DNA of 64,000 nucleotides from Caprella mutica (lineage: Eukaryota > Arthropoda > Malacostraca > Amphipoda > Caprellidae), in contig CANNZV010000122.1 in NCBI GenBank assembly GCA_947561585.1, positions 518,153-582,152 on the forward strand. The letters run 5' to 3'. The number at the start of each line of letters is the position of its first letter. Positions within the stretch are counted from its first letter, which is position 1. The notes under the pieces are model-generated. The model saw only the letters and a program-made list of their open reading frames with translations. It was not told the DNA's origin and ran no database searches. Both the position numbers and the translations under genes were made by a program. Positions 56,443 to 64,000 of this stretch are shown one piece after another.

Positions 56443-56788
56443 GTTTTTTGACGGTGGACGGGCGCTTTGCTTGACGGTAGACGGGCGCTTCGCTTGACGG
56501 GTCGAATAATTTTGAACGTACTTTATCAATACTCCGTAATAAAAAATGGTTGATGTTTATTGCTTTGCAAAACCTGAGGGAGGAAAAAAGGGAAGGGATG
56601 GATTCCTAAAGCTTTAAGAACTTCTGCTCTCTCCTTTCCCTCTTCTCAAAGTTCTCAAAGCAGATTCACGTTTTCATTAATTCAGGTACACGGTAATCAA
56701 TTAGATTTCAAAATTATTCGACCCGTCAAGAGAACGAAGTGAACGTCCGTCCATCGTCAAGCGAAGCGCCCGTCCACCGTCAAAAAAC
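56443..56788. repeat. 346-bp palindrome with internal tandem repeats, right arm covering a stop codon
   Basis: The left arm (56443-56515) and right arm (56707-56788) are complementary. Each carries two tandem 23-base units of the form 'gacggtggacgggcgcttt...'. The 190-base centre holds another hairpin, GCTTTAAGAACTT/AAGTTCTCAAAGC. The right arm includes the TGA stop (56780-56782) of the GreA/GreB-like gene. The arms are much richer in G+C than their surroundings. Confidence 0.85.
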
Positions 56789-57238
56789 ATCTAATATTTT
56801 TAATGGATTATCATTAAAAACTACGGTGTCGCCTATTTTTTTTCGCATCATTTCTTTGGCGAGGGGAGCTTGTGGGGAAATCGCAAAATATTTTTTGCCT
56901 TCAACGATAATTCGTCCAGCAGCGATAGAAATAAAATAATTTCCAAAACTAGTTTCTACAACACTTCCAAATGCAACTTGATCGAATACTCGATTTGGTT
57001 TGATTTGGTTGAGAAACATTTCTAATTTTTTAGCTTCAGATAATTGCCTAGCATTTTTATCTCGTTCCATATGCATCATGACACGCCCTGTTTCAAATTT
57101 ATCACCAGCACTACTTTTTGTTTCATTGTTAGCACTTTCTTGCGCTTCATTCATCAATTTTTCAGAAACAGCTATTTTTTGATCGATCAATTCTCTGACT
57201 TCTTCTAGAAGTATGGTTTTGATTTCGTGTTTTTCCAT
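56780..57238 (-). CDS. GreA/GreB-family transcription-factor-like protein
   Basis: A 152-residue protein with an N-terminal coiled coil (residues 1-80), with acidic and basic residues near 'SSAGDKFETGR'. A C-terminal FKBP-like GreA_GreB domain follows (about 85-150, 'FGSVVETSFGNYFISI', 'SPQAPLAKEMMRKKIGDTVVF'). Classical Gre factors rescue backtracked RNA polymerase. This version is standard for Bacteroidota, where it is often misnamed. Its stop codon is within the large palindrome. Confidence 0.85.
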   Translation of the reverse strand: MEKHEIKTILLEEVRELIDQKIAVSEKLMNEAQESANNETKSSAGDKFETGRVMMHMERDKNARQLSEAKKLEMFLNQIKPNRVFDQVAFGSVVETSFGNYFISIAAGRIIVEGKKYFAISPQAPLAKEMMRKKIGDTVVFNDNPLKILDVF

Positions 57239-57349
57239 AATTAATTTATTCTTCTAATTCTAAGTTTTTAAATAGGGATTGAAAGAGACTAAGCAATTTT
57301 AGAATTTCTTTAAAGAAACGATTCTGGTTCGATAACTATTATTTTCTTG
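57239..57349. other. Divergent spacer, part 1
   Basis: The whole spacer between the GreA/GreB-like gene and the phosphatidylcholine synthase gene runs 57239-57662 and holds palindromic element copy 2 in the middle. Nothing else was recognised. Confidence 0.4.
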
Positions 57350-57500
57350 TAATTATACAGCATTGGCTTACGCCAATTTATTTTTCAACGCGGAGCCGCT
57401 GAGTCGCAGAGAATTTTTCTTCGAAAAATTTTAAAACAACTCTGCGCCTCAGCGGCTCCGCGTTGAAAAATTTACAGAATTCAGCTACGCTGAATAATTA
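57350..57500. repeat. 150-bp composite palindromic element, copy 2
   Basis: The same order of parts as at 9692-9841: outer stem TAATTATACAG/CTGAATAATTA (one mismatch), side hairpins ATTGGC-TTAC-GCCAAT and TTCAG-CTACG-CTGAA, and a long inner stem of 'gcggagccgctgagtcgc' type. Its loops differ from copy 1 while the stems are kept. It sits between two divergent genes, so it cannot be a simple terminator. Confidence 0.87.
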
Positions 57501-57662
57501 CATTTTCTTTATAATATCAGTAAGAGCCAAAAATCATCTAGCTTTTCCTCGAATATTTGTTTTTATTTTTGAAAAATCCATATTTAAATTCAATATTTAT
57601 TTAATTTAAAATATTTTCGCAACGTGGAAAAGAAAACATATTAATTCCCGTTACTCAAAAGT

Positions 57663-58379
57663 ATGAATAATATAAAGACCTTTACTCCCCTTGAAAAAAC
57701 TTTAGCGTGGAGCGTTCATCTATTTACTGCATCAGGATTGGTATCAGGTTTTATGGCAATTCTTGCAATTAATGAATTAGAATGGCGAGAAGCAATGCTT
57801 TGGTTAATACTATGTTTAGTAATAGATGGGATAGATGGAACATTTGCTCGACTATTCAAAGTTAAAGAGGTTTTGCCCCACATGGATGGAAAAATCATTG
57901 ATTATGTGATCGATTTCGCCACTTATGCTATCATTCCAGCTTATTTTTTCCATGAAGCCAACCTTGTTGAAGAAGAATGGCGACTCCCTTGTACTTCTAT
58001 TATATTATTAGTTTCCGCTATTTATTATGGAAAAGACGGAATGGTATCCAATGATATGTATTTTATTGGGTTTCCCGTATTGTGGAATATGGTCGTTTTT
58101 TTCCTATTTTTTGTATTTGATTTTTCCAGTATTTGGAATGCTGCATTTATTGTTATTTTTGCAGTATTACACTTTATACCTATCAAGTTTGTTTATCCTA
58201 GCCAGGCTAGCAAATTTAAAACACTAACTATTATAAATACAGTTATTTTTATTGCCTCCTCAGTTGTGGTTCTTTGGATGTATCCAGAGCGGAATGATTG
58301 GTGGATAAGCAGCGTTATTTTAACTACGGGGTACTATGCAATAATGGCAATTTACAATACTTGGATAGAAAATAATTGA
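57663..58379 (+). CDS. pcs: Phosphatidylcholine synthase (CDP-alcohol phosphotransferase)
   Basis: A 238-residue protein with about eight membrane helices. The catalytic CDP-alcohol motif reads D55-x2-D58-G-x2-A-R63, then twelve residues, then G76-x3-D80-x3-D84 ('DGIDGTFARLF' and 'LPHMDGKIID'). The twelve-residue gap and 'VKEVLPHMDG' are characteristic of Pcs rather than of PgsA or PssA. Pcs condenses choline directly with CDP-diacylglycerol at the inner membrane. Phosphatidylcholine is not common in Bacteroidota. It is preceded by the palindromic element and is probably monocistronic. Confidence 0.87.
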   Translation: MNNIKTFTPLEKTLAWSVHLFTASGLVSGFMAILAINELEWREAMLWLILCLVIDGIDGTFARLFKVKEVLPHMDGKIIDYVIDFATYAIIPAYFFHEANLVEEEWRLPCTSIILLVSAIYYGKDGMVSNDMYFIGFPVLWNMVVFFLFFVFDFSSIWNAAFIVIFAVLHFIPIKFVYPSQASKFKTLTIINTVIFIASSVVVLWMYPERNDWWISSVILTTGYYAIMAIYNTWIENN

Positions 58380-58536
58380 TAATTTTTAGGATAAAAACTT
58401 AAATTAATTAATCTACAATCTTCTAAAACCTAAATTATTAATTATCTCAAAGTAATCAACTGATAATCAGATAGTTACAACTAAGAAATAAAAAGTGATA
58501 GCAGCTATCTTTTGACATATTTCTCCTTAATTTTTA
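58380..58536. other. Spacer before the giant repeat gene
   Basis: AT-rich, with no genes recognised. The promoter of the giant gene follows at 58537. Confidence 0.4.
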
Positions 58537-58567
58537 TTGCATGAACGGTTAGAAAATAATAACTTTG
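58537..58567 (+). promoter_or_regulatory. Bacteroidota-type promoter of the giant repeat gene
   Basis: TTG (58537-58539), a 20-base spacer and TAACTTTG (58560-58567) fit TTG-N19-23-TAnnTTTG. It would give a leader of about 90 bases to the ATG at 58664. This is the best full promoter seen in the window. Confidence 0.65.
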
Positions 58568-58663
58568 TTCCTCATGAAATGAGTTAATACCCACCGTTAC
58601 TTTTTTCTATATTTTTAATTTTTATTTGTACAAAAAACTATTATCTATTTAAGATAAGTTCTA

Positions 58664-61600
58664 ATGAACAACACCTTTGTTAAATGTTGGTCTTCACTTA
58701 TTTTGCTAATCACCTTTTTATTAGCAAATATCACTTTACTTGCACAGGATCTAACCATTGATCCTACATTCAATAATCTTTATGGTGGAGGTAGTTTTGA
58801 GGAGTTTTATACTTGCTTTGAAACTCCTGATGGTGGCTTTATGCTAGGTGGTAAATCTTTTGATAATGCGATTACCGGAAATATCAATGATCCTTCATGT
58901 GGACAAGCTGATTATTGGATTATCAAAACTGACGCTGATGGTGTTACTGTTTGGGATAGTATCTATGGTGGTTCGGGAAATGATAATTTTCAAGAAATCG
59001 TACAAACTACTGATGGAGGTTATGCTATGGCAGGTAATTCTAATTCTCCAGGAGATTGTGATGTTCCCGCAGGAACTCCATTTGCATCAGATGCATGGAT
59101 CGTAAAAATCGATGGCATAGGGAATATTCAATGGACTTCTCGATTTGGGAGTACTCAAGGTGATAATATCAGATCTATTATTGAAACTGCTGATGGAAAT
59201 TTACTAGTTGGAGGTGATACACTTAATACCACAACAATTCCAAATAGAACTGATTATTGGGTTGCAAAATTAGATATGGCTACGGGTGCAGTTCTTTGGG
59301 ATTTTTCTTTTGGAGGTCCTGGTACTGATTGGTTAAATGAAGTACGCGAAACTACTGATGGATATTTTTTAGGTGGTTTTTCAGATGAAATAGGAGGTGA
59401 TAGAACGGCTACTCATTATGGAAGTTTTGATTTTTGGGTGGTAAAAATTGACCTCAATGGTAATTTTTTATGGGATGCATCTTATGGTGGAACTGCAAGT
59501 GATCAGCTTTGGGCTATGGAAACAACTCCTGACGGAGGATTAATTTTAGGTGGGCCATCTGGGTCAGATCCTACCGTTGCTCCAAATAATAAAACTGCTC
59601 CTTCTCTTGGAATGGATGATTATTGGTTGATAAAAACTGATGCTAATGGTGCCATACAATGGGATCAATCTTATGGAGGATCAGGCAATGACCAATTATA
59701 CAGTATCGATGTAGTGAATGTAAGTAGTTGTTCAGCAAATTATCTTTTAGGTGGAAATTCCAATTCAAGTATGGATGGAGATTTTTCCAATGTCAATAAA
59801 GGGAATGGAGATTATTGGTTAGTTTTTGCTGATGATTTAGGAAATCTTATTTGGGAAAATAATTATGGTGGAGATCAATTTGATGGCGCTTGGGATTTTA
59901 GGAGAAATTCAGATAGTACATATATCGTTGGTGGTTATACTGTAACAAGTAACGATCAGGATGTCATGGATACCAATTTTGGAATTCTAGATAATTGGGT
60001 TTTTAAACTTAATTGTGTTTTTGATATTCCAGACCAAGCTGATGAAGAAATTTGTGAAGGTGAATCCATAACGATTTCTGCTGTTACTGGATCATGCCCT
60101 AGTTGTATGTATCAATGGGATGCCAATGGTAACAATGCTACTACAAAAGATATAACAGTTAGTCCGCTTGTTGATACAGACTATAAAGTGACCGTTACGA
60201 ATGCAACTTGTTGTGAAGATACTACCACTCTTACCGTCATCGTTCATCCAAATCCAACAGTTGATCTTGGTCCTGATACAGAAATTTGTCCTGATGAAAT
60301 AATTACACTTGATGCAACAGGAACGGGTTGTACTTACGCATGGTCAACAGGCGAAACGACTCCTATGATTGATATTGATATGGCTGATACTTATTCAGTA
60401 ACCATTACTTGTGAGTATGGATGTATGGATATTGATACCATTGTGGTGAGTGCTGGAATTGTCCCTAATGTGGATTTGGGGAATAATACTACACTATGTG
60501 CAGGAGATAGTTTGTTATTAGATGCAGGAGCTGGTGGCATGGATTACCTTTGGTCAACTGGAGCTACTTCGCAAATGATTTATGGAAATGATGAAATTCA
60601 ATATTCTGTAACGGTAACTTCTGTGGATGGATGTACAAGTAGCGATTCCATGTTATTAAATTTTGATACCATCATGGTTGTTTTGCCAAATGACACTACA
60701 TTATGTCCAAGTGAAACAATAGAAATATCCGCTGAAAATAATGGATGTACGTATCAATGGACAGGAGGAAGTTCTGGGCAAATGCTTACCATCTCAACAG
60801 CAGGAACTTATACGGTGACTGTAACATGTGGTGTGGCATCTTGTACCGCAGTTGATGAAATAGTTGTTGATTATTTTACAGTCAATACACCGCAAAATGT
60901 CCCCATGGAAATATGTCAAGGGGATTCGCTTTTTGTAGGTGGAAGTTGGCAATTTGCGGCGGGAAATTATTCTGACACATACCAAACTGCTGATGGTTGT
61001 GATAGTATTGTTATCACTAATTTGACAATCAACCCAATCTTTTCCGAAAACCAACCGATGGAAATTTGCGATGGGGATTCCCTTTTTGTGGGTGGGGACT
61101 GGCAGTTTGTTGCTGGGAGTTATCCTGATACTTTGATGACCGTCGATGGATGTGATTCAATTATTATTACGGAATTGACGATCAATCCGATATTTTCTAC
61201 TAATGTTCCTATCGAAATATGTCAAGGTGAAAATTACCTTGCAGGAGGAATGTTACAAAATATGTCGGGGACTTATTTCGATACATTGATGACCGTCAAT
61301 GGATGTGATTCTGTTATCATTACTGAGCTGATGGTAAATCCTACTTCTCAAGATACGCTTAGAATTGAAATTTGTAATGGTGAAAATCATCTTGCAAGTG
61401 GTGTGTTACAAACCATGTCGGGAACTTACTTCGATACGCTGATGACGATTAATAATTGTGATTCTGTCATCGTAACCGAGCTGACTGTGAATCCTACTTT
61501 TTCCGAAAATCACCCCATGCAGATTTGTGATGGGGATTCCCTTTTTGTGGGTGGGAATTGGCAATTTGTAGCGGGAAGTTATCCTGATACTTTAATGACC

Positions 61601-64000
61601 GTCAATGGATGTGATTCTATTATCATTACGGACTTGACTGTCAATCCAATCTTTTCCGAAAACCAACCCATGGAAATTTGCGATGGGGATTCCCTTTTTG
61701 TGGGTGGTGATTGGCAGTTTGTTGCGGGGAGTTATTCTGATACTTTGATGACCGTCGATGGATGTGATTCTATTATTATTACTGACTTGACTATCAATCC
61801 GATATCTTCTACTAATGTTCCAATCGAAATTTGTCAAGGCGAAAATTACCTTGCAGGAGGAATGTTACAAAATATGTCGGGAACTTATTTCGATACATTG
61901 ATGACCGTCAATGGATGTGATTCTGTTATCATTACTGACTTGACGGTAAATCCTACTTTTCAAGATACGCTTAGAATTGAAATTTGTAATGGTGAAAATC
62001 ATCTTGCGGGAGGAGTGTTACAAACCATGTCGGGAACTTACTTTGATACGTTGATGACGATTAATAATTGTGATTCTGTCATCGTAACCGAGCTGACTGT
62101 GAATCCTACTTTTTCCGAAAATCAATCTATGCAGATTTGTGATGGGGATTCGCTTTTTGTGGGCGGGGACTGGCAATTTGTTGCAGGAAGTTATCCTGAT
62201 ACTTTAATGACCGTCGATGGATGTGATTCGATTATCATTACTGACTTGACGATAAATCCAATCTTTTCCGAAAATCAACCCATGGAAATTTGCGATGGAG
62301 ATTCGCTTTTTGTGGGTGGGGACTGGCAGTTTGTTGCTGGAAGTTATTCTGATACCTTGATGACCGTCGATGGGTGTGATTCGATTATTATTACGGACTT
62401 AACGATCAATCCGATATTTTCTACTAATGTTCCTATCGAAATTTGTCAAGGTGAAAATTACCTTGCAGGTGGTATGTTGCAAAATATGTCTGGGACTTAT
62501 TTCGATACTTTGATGACGGTCAATGGATGTGACTCTGTTATCATTACTGACTTAACGGTAAATCCTACTTTTCAAGATACACTTAGAATTGAAATTTGTA
62601 ATGGTGAAAATCATCTTGCGGGAGGAGTGTTACAAACTATGTCTGGGACTTACTTCGATACGCTGATGACGATTAATAATTGTGATTCTGTTATTGTTAC
62701 GGAGTTGACCGTTCACCCTACTTTTTCCGAAAATCAGCCGATGCAGATTTGTGATGGGGATTCCCTTTTTGTGGGAGGTGATTGGCAATTTATTGCAGGA
62801 AGTTATCCTGATACTTTAATGACCGTCGATGGATGTGATTCGATTATCATTACTGACTTGACGGTAAATCCAATCTTTTCTGAAAACCAACCCATAGAGA
62901 TTTGCGATGGAGATTCTCTTTTTGTAGGTGGTGATTGGCAGTTTGTTGCGGGTAGTTATCCTGATTCTTTGATAACCGTCGATGGGTGTGATTCTATTAT
63001 TATTACGGACTTGACTATCAATCCGACATTTTCTACGAATGTTCCAATCGAAATTTGTCAAGGTGAAAATTACCTTGCAGGAGGAATGTTACAAAATATG
63101 TCGGGGACTTATTTCGATACATTGATGACGGTCAATGGGTGTGATTCTGTTATCATTACTGACTTGACGGTGAATCCTACTTTTCAAGATACACTTAGAA
63201 TTGAAATTTGTAATGGTGAAAATCATCTTGCGGGAGGAGTGTTACAAACTATGTCGGGAACTTACTTCGATACTTTGATGACGATTAATAATTGTGATTC
63301 TGTTATTGTAACCGAGCTGACTGTGAATCCTACTTTTTCCGAAAATCAGCCGATGGAGATTTGTGATGGGGATTCCCTTTTTGTGGGTGGGAACTGGCAA
63401 TTTGTTGCAGGGAGTTATCCTGATACTTTAATGACCGTCGATGGATGTGATTCGATTATCATTACTGACTTGACGGTAAATCCAATCTTTTCTGAAAACC
63501 AACCCATAGAGATTTGCGATGGAGATTCTCTTTTTGTAGGTGGTGATTGGCAGTTTGTTGCGGGTAGTTATCCTGATTCTTTGATAACCGTCGATGGGTG
63601 TGATTCTATTATTATTACGGACTTGACTATCAATCCGACATTTTCTACGAATGTTCCAATCGAAATTTGTCAAGGTGAAAATTACCTTGCAGGAGGAATG
63701 TTACAAAATATGTCGGGGACTTATTTCGATACATTGATGACGGTCAATGGGTGTGATTCTGTTATCATTACTGACTTGACGGTGAATCCTACTTTTCAAG
63801 ATACACTTAGAATTGAAATTTGTAATGGTGAAAATCATCTTGCGGGAGGAGTGTTACAAACTATGTCGGGAACTTACTTCGATACTTTGATGACGATTAA
63901 TAATTGTGATTCTGTTATTGTAACCGAGCTGACTGTGAATCCTACTTTTTCCGAAAATCAGCCGATGGAGATTTGTGATGGGGATTCCCTTTTTGTGGGT
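58664..64000 (+). CDS. Giant secreted repeat protein (3' end outside window)
   Basis: The frame is open for 1779 codons to the last base. Residues 1-27 are a signal peptide. Residues 30-450 hold about seven repeats of 'YW..K.D..G...WD..YGG...D......T.DGGY.LGG', a propeller-like array. Residues 455-740 hold four PKD/Ig-like domains with paired cysteines ('LCPSETIEISA...GCTYQW..G.S...L.I...GTYTVTV'). From residue 742 a 51-residue repeat runs to the end ('..P.EIC.GDSLFVGG.WQ..AGSY.DTLMTV.GCDSIIIT.LT.NP.'), each unit with two cysteines. Similar proteins usually end in a T9SS sorting domain. It is probably a cell-surface filament or adhesin. Confidence 0.92.
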   Translation, partial: MNNTFVKCWSSLILLITFLLANITLLAQDLTIDPTFNNLYGGGSFEEFYTCFETPDGGFMLGGKSFDNAITGNINDPSCGQADYWIIKTDADGVTVWDSIYGGSGNDNFQEIVQTTDGGYAMAGNSNSPGDCDVPAGTPFASDAWIVKIDGIGNIQWTSRFGSTQGDNIRSIIETADGNLLVGGDTLNTTTIPNRTDYWVAKLDMATGAVLWDFSFGGPGTDWLNEVRETTDGYFLGGFSDEIGGDRTATHYGSFDFWVVKIDLNGNFLWDASYGGTASDQLWAMETTPDGGLILGGPSGSDPTVAPNNKTAPSLGMDDYWLIKTDANGAIQWDQSYGGSGNDQLYSIDVVNVSSCSANYLLGGNSNSSMDGDFSNVNKGNGDYWLVFADDLGNLIWENNYGGDQFDGAWDFRRNSDSTYIVGGYTVTSNDQDVMDTNFGILDNWVFKLNCVFDIPDQADEEICEGESITISAVTGSCPSCMYQWDANGNNATTKDITVSPLVDTDYKVTVTNATCCEDTTTLTVIVHPNPTVDLGPDTEICPDEIITLDATGTGCTYAWSTGETTPMIDIDMADTYSVTITCEYGCMDIDTIVVSAGIVPNVDLGNNTTLCAGDSLLLDAGAGGMDYLWSTGATSQMIYGNDEIQYSVTVTSVDGCTSSDSMLLNFDTIMVVLPNDTTLCPSETIEISAENNGCTYQWTGGSSGQMLTISTAGTYTVTVTCGVASCTAVDEIVVDYFTVNTPQNVPMEICQGDSLFVGGSWQFAAGNYSDTYQTADGCDSIVITNLTINPIFSENQPMEICDGDSLFVGGDWQFVAGSYPDTLMTVDGCDSIIITELTINPIFSTNVPIEICQGENYLAGGMLQNMSGTYFDTLMTVNGCDSVIITELMVNPTSQDTLRIEICNGENHLASGVLQTMSGTYFDTLMTINNCDSVIVTELTVNPTFSENHPMQICDGDSLFVGGNWQFVAGSYPDTLMTVNGCDSIIITDLTVNPIFSENQPMEICDGDSLFVGGDWQFVAGSYSDTLMTVDGCDSIIITDLTINPISSTNVPIEICQGENYLAGGMLQNMSGTYFDTLMTVNGCDSVIITDLTVNPTFQDTLRIEICNGENHLAGGVLQTMSGTYFDTLMTINNCDSVIVTELTVNPTFSENQSMQICDGDSLFVGGDWQFVAGSYPDTLMTVDGCDSIIITDLTINPIFSENQPMEICDGDSLFVGGDWQFVAGSYSDTLMTVDGCDSIIITDLTINPIFSTNVPIEICQGENYLAGGMLQNMSGTYFDTLMTVNGCDSVIITDLTVNPTFQDTLRIEICNGENHLAGGVLQTMSGTYFDTLMTINNCDSVIVTELTVHPTFSENQPMQICDGDSLFVGGDWQFIAGSYPDTLMTVDGCDSIIITDLTVNPIFSENQPIEICDGDSLFVGGDWQFVAGSYPDSLITVDGCDSIIITDLTINPTFSTNVPIEICQGENYLAGGMLQNMSGTYFDTLMTVNGCDSVIITDLTVNPTFQDTLRIEICNGENHLAGGVLQTMSGTYFDTLMTINNCDSVIVTELTVNPTFSENQPMEICDGDSLFVGGNWQFVAGSYPDTLMTVDGCDSIIITDLTVNPIFSENQPIEICDGDSLFVGGDWQFVAGSYPDSLITVDGCDSIIITDLTINPTFSTNVPIEICQGENYLAGGMLQNMSGTYFDTLMTVNGCDSVIITDLTVNPTFQDTLRIEICNGENHLAGGVLQTMSGTYFDTLMTINNCDSVIVTELTVNPTFSENQPMEICDGDSLFVG
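60887..64000 (+). repeat. 153-bp tandem repeat with 612-bp higher-order period
   Basis: After a divergent first unit (60887), units start exactly every 153 bases at 61040, 61193, 61346 and so on to 63947, without insertion or deletion. From 61499 four unit types alternate in the fixed order B-A-C-D, giving a 612-bp higher-order repeat. The last two higher-order copies are base-identical over at least 580 bp (62810-63388 against 63422-64000), implying very recent duplication. The array continues past the window. Confidence 0.95.

Noticed and set aside
61592..63673. Minus-strand ORFs of 81-86 codons repeated every 612 bp within the giant gene
   Set aside because: They are shadows of the repeat in the coding plus strand; their periodic recurrence simply mirrors the higher-order repeat.
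60887..64000. Possible CRISPR-like array
   Set aside because: Units are 153 bp, fully coding in one frame and without unique spacers.

Overview
The window looks like a chromosome segment of a marine or sludge-type Bacteroidota, most likely in or near the Saprospiria. The DNA is AT-rich (about one third G+C by eye). Initiation regions mostly lack Shine-Dalgarno sequences, and several genes carry the Bacteroidota -7 promoter element TAnnTTTG. Many secreted proteins end in a type IX secretion system (T9SS) sorting domain, and a PorP/SprF protein sits beside a very large CHU_C-type adhesin. No rRNA, tRNA, phage, insertion sequence or CRISPR array was recognised.

Layout. 1-20.6 kb is dominated by cell-surface proteins: a partial T9SS cargo, an ankyrin protein, a 1361-residue L-domain/MopE-like/HYR protein, a two-component pair divergent from a small Cys-rich exported protein, an outer-membrane barrel, a 1751-residue adhesin with two cohesin-like domains and its PorP/SprF partner, a lipoprotein with an apparently permuted lamin-tail-like domain, and a cohesin/dockerin-like T9SS protein. 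20.9-32.6 kb holds housekeeping and regulatory genes: an HtrA protease, two membrane histidine kinases, a DUF1573/SH3 protein, a YhiN-type flavoprotein, a methyltransferase, a SleB-like hydrolase, and a divergent RtcB-family ligase/WYL regulator pair with a palindrome-rich spacer. 32.7-49.5 kb has a T9SS subtilase, RhlE helicase, a three-gene unit (creatininase-like enzyme, GluR0-like glutamate-receptor channel, membrane protein), DoxX, a MerR regulator with a textbook operator, a small metalloprotease, an NTF2-like lipoprotein, a Tat-type ankyrin protein and two DUF6090-like proteins. 49.5-58.4 kb has a BNR-propeller protein, a symporter/SDR operon, a barrel protein, a GreA/GreB-like factor and phosphatidylcholine synthase. 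58.66 kb to the end is one open, unfinished gene of at least 1779 codons. Its last 3 kb is a 153-bp tandem repeat organised into a 612-bp higher-order repeat.

How parts may work together. T9SS is the shared export route for at least five cargo proteins, and surface adhesion and macromolecule capture is the main theme. Regulation is local: a two-component pair with a cysteine-bearing sensor next to a Cys-rich secreted protein, MerR with its divergent CC-motif target, and WYL beside rtcB.

Most notable are (1) the GluR0-like ligand-gated channel in an operon with a creatininase-family enzyme; (2) the exact-period higher-order repeat gene; (3) an out-of-order two-part domain in the 16.7 kb lipoprotein; and (4) a set of long, composite, often nested intergenic palindromes. 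One 150-bp type occurs twice with a conserved cloverleaf-like fold. Several others have an arm that runs through the stop codon of the adjacent gene.
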